DNA of 35,021 bases, from contig CAZCZB010000027.1 in NCBI GenBank assembly GCA_964502995.1, positions 1-35,021 of the forward strand, given 5' to 3'. The notes under the pieces are model-generated. The model saw only the letters and a program-made list of their open reading frames with translations. It did not search any database and had not been told where the DNA came from. The translations under genes were made by a program, and so were the position numbers. The DNA is from Bin87 sp964502995. Lineage in GTDB: Bacteria > Chloroflexota > Dehalococcoidia > Lucifugimonadales > UBA3495. Below, one piece after another: positions 32,022 to 35,021 of this stretch (its first letter is position 1; every line of letters begins with the position of its first letter).

Positions 32022-32741
32022 CTACTCCTCCACCGCCGCAACCGCCTCCGCTATCGTAATATCCCCCGTGTACAGCGCCCGCCCGATGATGGCCGCCTCC
32101 GCGCCGGTGGGAACCAGCCGCGCCACATGCTCCGCCGCGCCGACCCCGCCGGCCGACAGCACCTTGAGGCCGCTGTCCCGCACCAGCGCCGCCGTCGCCT
32201 CGTAATTGGGTTCCTCCAGCGTACCGTCCCGCGATATGTCGGTGTAGAGCAGCCGCACCACGCCCAGGTCGGCCATGCGCCGCGCCAGATCCGTAGCCGT
32301 GATCTCCGACGTCTCCGTCCATCCCCGTATGGCGACCAGACCGTCGCGGGCGTCCAGCGCCACCACCACCCGTTCGCTGCCGAACCGCCGGCACAACTCC
32401 TCCACCAGTTCGGGATTCGACACCGCGGCGGTCCCCACCACCACGCGGGCCGCGCCGGCGTCGAACAGGCCGGCCGCCGTGTCCGCGCTGCGTATGCCGC
32501 CGCCCACCTGCACCGGAATGTCCAGCCCCCGTGTGATGGCGGTGATGGCCGCCAGGTTCGCCGGATTGCCCGTGTGCGCGCCGTCCAGATCGACGATGTG
32601 GAGGCGGCGGCCGCCCTCGGCCTGCCACCGCTCCGCGACGCCCACCGGGTCGTCGGAGAACACGGTTTCCTGCTCGTAGTCACCCTGGTACAGGCGGACG
32701 CAGTTGCCGCCCCGCAGGTCTATCGCCGGTATGATTTCCAT
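32022..32741 (-). CDS. hisA: Phosphoribosylformimino-AICAR-phosphate isomerase HisA
   Basis: The 239 aa protein is the TIM-barrel isomerase of histidine synthesis, converting ProFAR to PRFAR. AIDLRGGNCVRLYQGDY carries the N-terminal catalytic Asp. VDLDGAHTGNPANL and VGGGIRS bind one phosphate, LLYTDISRDGTL holds the second catalytic Asp, and VLSAGGVGAAEH binds the other phosphate. Full length. It is the last gene of an operon with hisH, starting 4 nt after the protease gene stop. hisF is not in the window. Confidence 0.95.
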   Translation of the reverse strand: MEIIPAIDLRGGNCVRLYQGDYEQETVFSDDPVGVAERWQAEGGRRLHIVDLDGAHTGNPANLAAITAITRGLDIPVQVGGGIRSADTAAGLFDAGAARVVVGTAAVSNPELVEELCRRFGSERVVVALDARDGLVAIRGWTETSEITATDLARRMADLGVVRLLYTDISRDGTLEEPNYEATAALVRDSGLKVLSAGGVGAAEHVARLVPTGAEAAIIGRALYTGDITIAEAVAAVEE

Positions 32742-32745
32742 GCGT

Positions 32746-33132
32746 CTATCCCGATACCCCCGCCGCCAGCGGCCCGATGGTAACCGCGCCGTTGTCGGTC
32801 ATCTCGGCAGTGAGCAAACTGCCCCAGAGCAGGCCGATGCCGACGAGGGGTGCGCCTTCGGCCTCAACGACTTGAACGGCACGTCGTTCCCCACGCCATA
32901 GCACGGTTGCTGCGTATGCGTTGACCTCGACCAGCCTTCCGGTAGCCAATACCATCTCAATGGGTTCGGTTGGCGGTAGCCCCAGCTCCTGAATCAAATG
33001 TCGCGGCAGCGACAGGGCGCCATCGAACCCGGTATCCAGGACCGCCTCGTACCGGCGCACATGGTCATTGGCGTCCAGTACCCGCACGGGGGCCACCAAC
33101 TCCCGGTCCTGGTTGATGTGGCCGAATATCAT
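32746..33132 (-). CDS. Clan AA aspartic protease (retropepsin-like)
   Basis: The 128 aa protein has the single-domain retropepsin-like fold: VLDTGFDGALSLPRHLIQELGL carries the catalytic Asp in DTG (cut: LDTGFDGALSLP), followed by strands with VNAYAATVLWRGERRAVQVVEAEG and GIGLLWG, matching the second half of the flap and the hydrophobic Gly motif. Such proteins act as dimers. Its ATG overlaps the stop of the upstream gene by four bases (ATGA), so the two are coupled. It has no known link with histidine synthesis. Substrate unknown. Confidence 0.85.
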   Translation of the reverse strand: MIFGHINQDRELVAPVRVLDANDHVRRYEAVLDTGFDGALSLPRHLIQELGLPPTEPIEMVLATGRLVEVNAYAATVLWRGERRAVQVVEAEGAPLVGIGLLWGSLLTAEMTDNGAVTIGPLAAGVSG

Positions 33133-33485
33133 GGTTTGCGCTCTTTGGGCCGTACAATTTTGGGGCTCCGCAAGCTGAAAAGCACGCCGTGACCGATGCT
33201 GATCGTGTGTATGATGGCGTCGGGGCGGCGGCAGCGCAACTCCTTTTTCATGCTATCCACATTGTGGCCTACAATGTAGTCCTCTGTAGTGATGTCCAAC
33301 ACTAGGAGTTTGCCCTTGTGCTGCGGCTCGACCAGGGGTTTGATCTTCATGTCGTAGATCTCCTGGGCCCGCTGCTTGTCCTTCATCATCTGTTCAATGA
33401 TGGGACGACCAGACGTATCCACCATGCCGAACCGCGCCTCGGGGATTTTGGGGACGCGATTGTGGTCGCTTTCCGATGTTGCCAT
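33129..33485 (-). CDS. Unknown 118 aa protein, partner of the aspartic protease
   Basis: I do not assign a family. The protein begins MATSESDHNRVPKIPEARFG, has a charged helix (EQMMKDKQRAQEIYDMKIKP), then a compact alpha/beta stretch with GKLLVLDITTEDYIVGHN and a basic C-terminus (PKIVRPKERKP). Small genes that precede clan AA proteases like this are common as paired units; a toxin-antitoxin-like or substrate-like relation is only a guess. Four-base overlap with the protease gene shows coupling. The start at 33485 follows GGGAGA inside the hisH end; a GTG at 33503 would overlap hisH. Confidence 0.75.
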   Translation of the reverse strand: MATSESDHNRVPKIPEARFGMVDTSGRPIIEQMMKDKQRAQEIYDMKIKPLVEPQHKGKLLVLDITTEDYIVGHNVDSMKKELRCRRPDAIIHTISIGHGVLFSLRSPKIVRPKERKP

Positions 33486-33492
33486 GATGTTA

Positions 33493-34140
33493 TTATCTCC
33501 CACTGCCGGCGGCGGCCCCGCCCACCTGCCTCACGAAGTTGGCGTAGATGCGCAGGCCGGTATCGCCGCTCTTCTCGGGGTGGAACTGCGTCGCCACCAC
33601 GTTGTCCCGCGCGTAAACGCTGCAGAAAGGCACCCCGTACTCGGTCAGACCGGCAACGTCGCCGCGGTCCACCGGGTCGGCGTAGTAGCTGTGGACGAAG
33701 TAAAAGTGGCTGTCCTGCGCGATGCCCTCCCACAGCGGATGGTCGCGCTGGAACCGCACCGTGTTCCAGCCCATGTGCGGCACCTTGAGGCCGTCGGGCA
33801 GCCGCCGCACCCGTCCGCGCACCAGGCCCAGGCAGTCGGCGTCGCCCTCGTCGGTGGCGTCCAGCAGCAGTTGCAGGCCCAGGCACACGCCCAGGAAGGG
33901 ACGCCCGCCGGCGATGTAGTCCAGCAGCGGTCGCACCAGGTCGCGGGACTGCAACGCGCCCATGGCCGCCGGTCCCGAACCCACGCCCGGCAGGATCACG
34001 CCGTCGGCCGAATCCAGCGCGGCGGGATCCGATGTCACGGTGGGCGTTACGCCGGTGCGCTCAACGGCGCGGGCCACGCTGCGCAGGTTGCCCGATTCGT
34101 AGTCGATGATGACGATGGCAGGATTATCTTTCGTCGCCAT
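33493..34140 (-). CDS. hisH: Imidazole glycerol phosphate synthase glutaminase subunit HisH
   Basis: The 215 aa protein is a class I glutamine amidotransferase that releases ammonia for HisF. The nucleophile is Cys86 in FLGVCLGLQ, the catalytic pair is His187 and Glu189 in TQFHPEKSG, and the oxyanion strand reads ILPGVGSGPAAMG. VPHMGWN and HFYFVHSYY are also standard. Full length. It lies 7 nt after the adenosyltransferase gene and leads into the protease pair and hisA. hisF must be elsewhere. Confidence 0.95.
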   Translation of the reverse strand: MATKDNPAIVIIDYESGNLRSVARAVERTGVTPTVTSDPAALDSADGVILPGVGSGPAAMGALQSRDLVRPLLDYIAGGRPFLGVCLGLQLLLDATDEGDADCLGLVRGRVRRLPDGLKVPHMGWNTVRFQRDHPLWEGIAQDSHFYFVHSYYADPVDRGDVAGLTEYGVPFCSVYARDNVVATQFHPEKSGDTGLRIYANFVRQVGGAAAGSGR

Positions 34141-34147
34141 CGCAGCG

Positions 34148-34738
34148 TCAGACCCGGTCGCCGGTGGCGCGTTCGATGGGAATCTCCCGGTCGTGGTAGC
34201 GGGCCAGCACGAACAGCAAATCGCCCAGCCGGTTCAGGTAGGCCAGGATCAGCGGATTGGTCAGGCCGCCCGCCTCCGACAACGCGACGACGCGCCGCTC
34301 CGCCGTCCGGATCACCGTGCGCGCCGAGTCCATGGCCGACGACGACGGGGTGCCGCCGGGCAGGATGAACACCTGCGGCATCTGGAAGTGGGTTTCCAAC
34401 TCGTCGATGGTCGCTTCCAGGTTGTCCACCATCTCCTCGGTAACGGGCTTGAAGTGCTGGTGGAACAGGTCGTATTTCTCGGGGTCGGTGGCTAACTCGG
34501 CGGCGACGGTGAACAACTCGCGCTGCAGGTCGCGCAGGATGTTCTTCACCTTGTCGTCATCCGTCAGCGCCCGGGCCAGACCCATCAGGCTGACCGCCTC
34601 ATCGGTGATGCCGTAGGCCTCGGTGTGCGGGCTGGCCTTGGACACGCGCCCGCCATAGAGCAGACTGGTCTCCCCCTGGTCTCCGTACTTGGTATAGACA
34701 CGCTTGCGGCGCGATTCTGAAGATGACGACGTGCTCAT
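34148..34738 (-). CDS. PduO-type cob(I)yrinic acid a,c-diamide adenosyltransferase
   Basis: The 196 aa enzyme transfers the adenosyl group of ATP to cob(I)alamin to make coenzyme B12. VYTKYGDQGETSLLYGGRVSK (cut: YTKYGDQGETSLLYGG) is the N-terminal ATP-binding motif, and the central SARTVIRTAERRVV carries the Arg residues of the active site. FILPGGTPSSSAMD and NPLILAYLNRLGDLLFVLAR are also family-typical. The start at MSTSSSS is favoured by GGGAG about 9 nt upstream; the longer frame from 34777 adds an unconserved tail. It is the first gene of the operon with hisH and hisA. Confidence 0.93.
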   Translation of the reverse strand: MSTSSSSESRRKRVYTKYGDQGETSLLYGGRVSKASPHTEAYGITDEAVSLMGLARALTDDDKVKNILRDLQRELFTVAAELATDPEKYDLFHQHFKPVTEEMVDNLEATIDELETHFQMPQVFILPGGTPSSSAMDSARTVIRTAERRVVALSEAGGLTNPLILAYLNRLGDLLFVLARYHDREIPIERATGDRV

Positions 34739-35021
34739 GGCATTACACTCCCGACCCAAATTGCTGCGATTCATCATTCTAGCACCCAGCCATCAGCGCG
34801 GCTATGACCGCGCCGCCGCCCGCAGGGTCGTTCAATTGTTGGCGCTCCGATCAGTGGTACGCTCATGGTGAGCCTGTCGAACCATGTCCCCATCCTTCGA
34901 CCAAGCTCAGGATGAGCGGATAGTTGGGGCGTGAGCGGATAGGCGACCACTTATCGAATCGTAGGGGCGAATAATTATTCGCCCCTACCCCGCGCAATGT
35001 CTCGTTGATTCGAACGAACCG
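34739..35021. other. Upstream spacer with repeats at the right edge
   Basis: No gene is seen. It holds a CATGGTGAGCCTGTCGA palindrome (34864-34886) joined to a CCTTCGACCAAGCTCAGGAT unit (about 34893-34920), and a GTAGGGGCGAATAAT palindrome (34961-34988). No clear promoter for the adenosyltransferase operon was found. Confidence 0.5.

Overview
The window reads as a chromosomal stretch of a high-GC, uncultured-type Chloroflexota bacterium, most like the Dehalococcoidia/SAR202 group. This is inferred from gene content: a luciferase-like flavin oxidoreductase, a CaiB-type CoA-transferase, a ThDP enzyme, a hydantoinase-like amidohydrolase, a Leu/Glu-type dehydrogenase, a DUF3179 protein and a peptide ABC transporter, all among many palindromic intergenic repeats. 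No marker gene fixes the taxonomy. No rRNA, tRNA or CRISPR array was seen.

Layout. 0.5-2.3 kb: a cyclophilin and a leucine-dehydrogenase-like gene, transcribed divergently. 2.5-3.9 kb: a DUF3179 lipoprotein whose frame is interrupted by one in-frame TGA at the first Cys of its CPLC motif, followed by a SECIS-like hairpin; it is best read as a selenoprotein. 4.3-8.3 kb: a dipeptide-type ABC operon (binding protein, DppB, DppC) without ATPase genes. 8.5-11.4 kb: a hydantoinase-like enzyme coupled to a membrane-anchored zinc-ribbon/beta-propeller protein. 11.8-13.1 kb: two paralogous 72-73 aa peptides, each with its own near-consensus promoter and terminator and each sharing the C-terminal motif LAYGIPMAGVRYYT; they look like RiPP precursors or an undescribed small-protein family. 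13.4-18.5 kb: a glutaredoxin-thioredoxin reductase fusion, a VapC/Phd-type toxin-antitoxin pair, a CaiB-type CoA-transferase and a MidA-type methyltransferase. 19.4-31.7 kb: an alpha/beta hydrolase, then lower-GC accessory genes (an unknown Trp-rich acidic protein coupled to a SNF2 helicase, and a GmrSD-like DUF262/DUF1524 protein with a -1 frameshift at A_AAA_AAG) on both sides of a ThDP enzyme, then HAD, YdeI-like and LLM genes. 32.0-34.7 kb: a tight operon of PduO-type cobalamin adenosyltransferase, hisH, an unknown gene, a retropepsin-like protease and hisA.

The intergenic space is full of mobile palindromes. Four copies of a 148-186 bp element with termini CTCACGCGTACCCACTTTG are each flanked by 9-10 bp direct repeats, which are target-site duplications. 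A fifth element has the same interior type, different 13-bp termini and a perfect 10-bp duplication. Two copies sit 12-13 nt upstream of the -35 boxes of the two peptide genes, and one is inserted exactly at the start codon of the CoA-transferase gene. The strongest candidates for something new are the selenocysteine-containing DUF3179 gene, the twin peptide genes, the modular MITE families, the two-gene Trp-rich protein/SNF2 unit and the frameshifted GmrSD gene.
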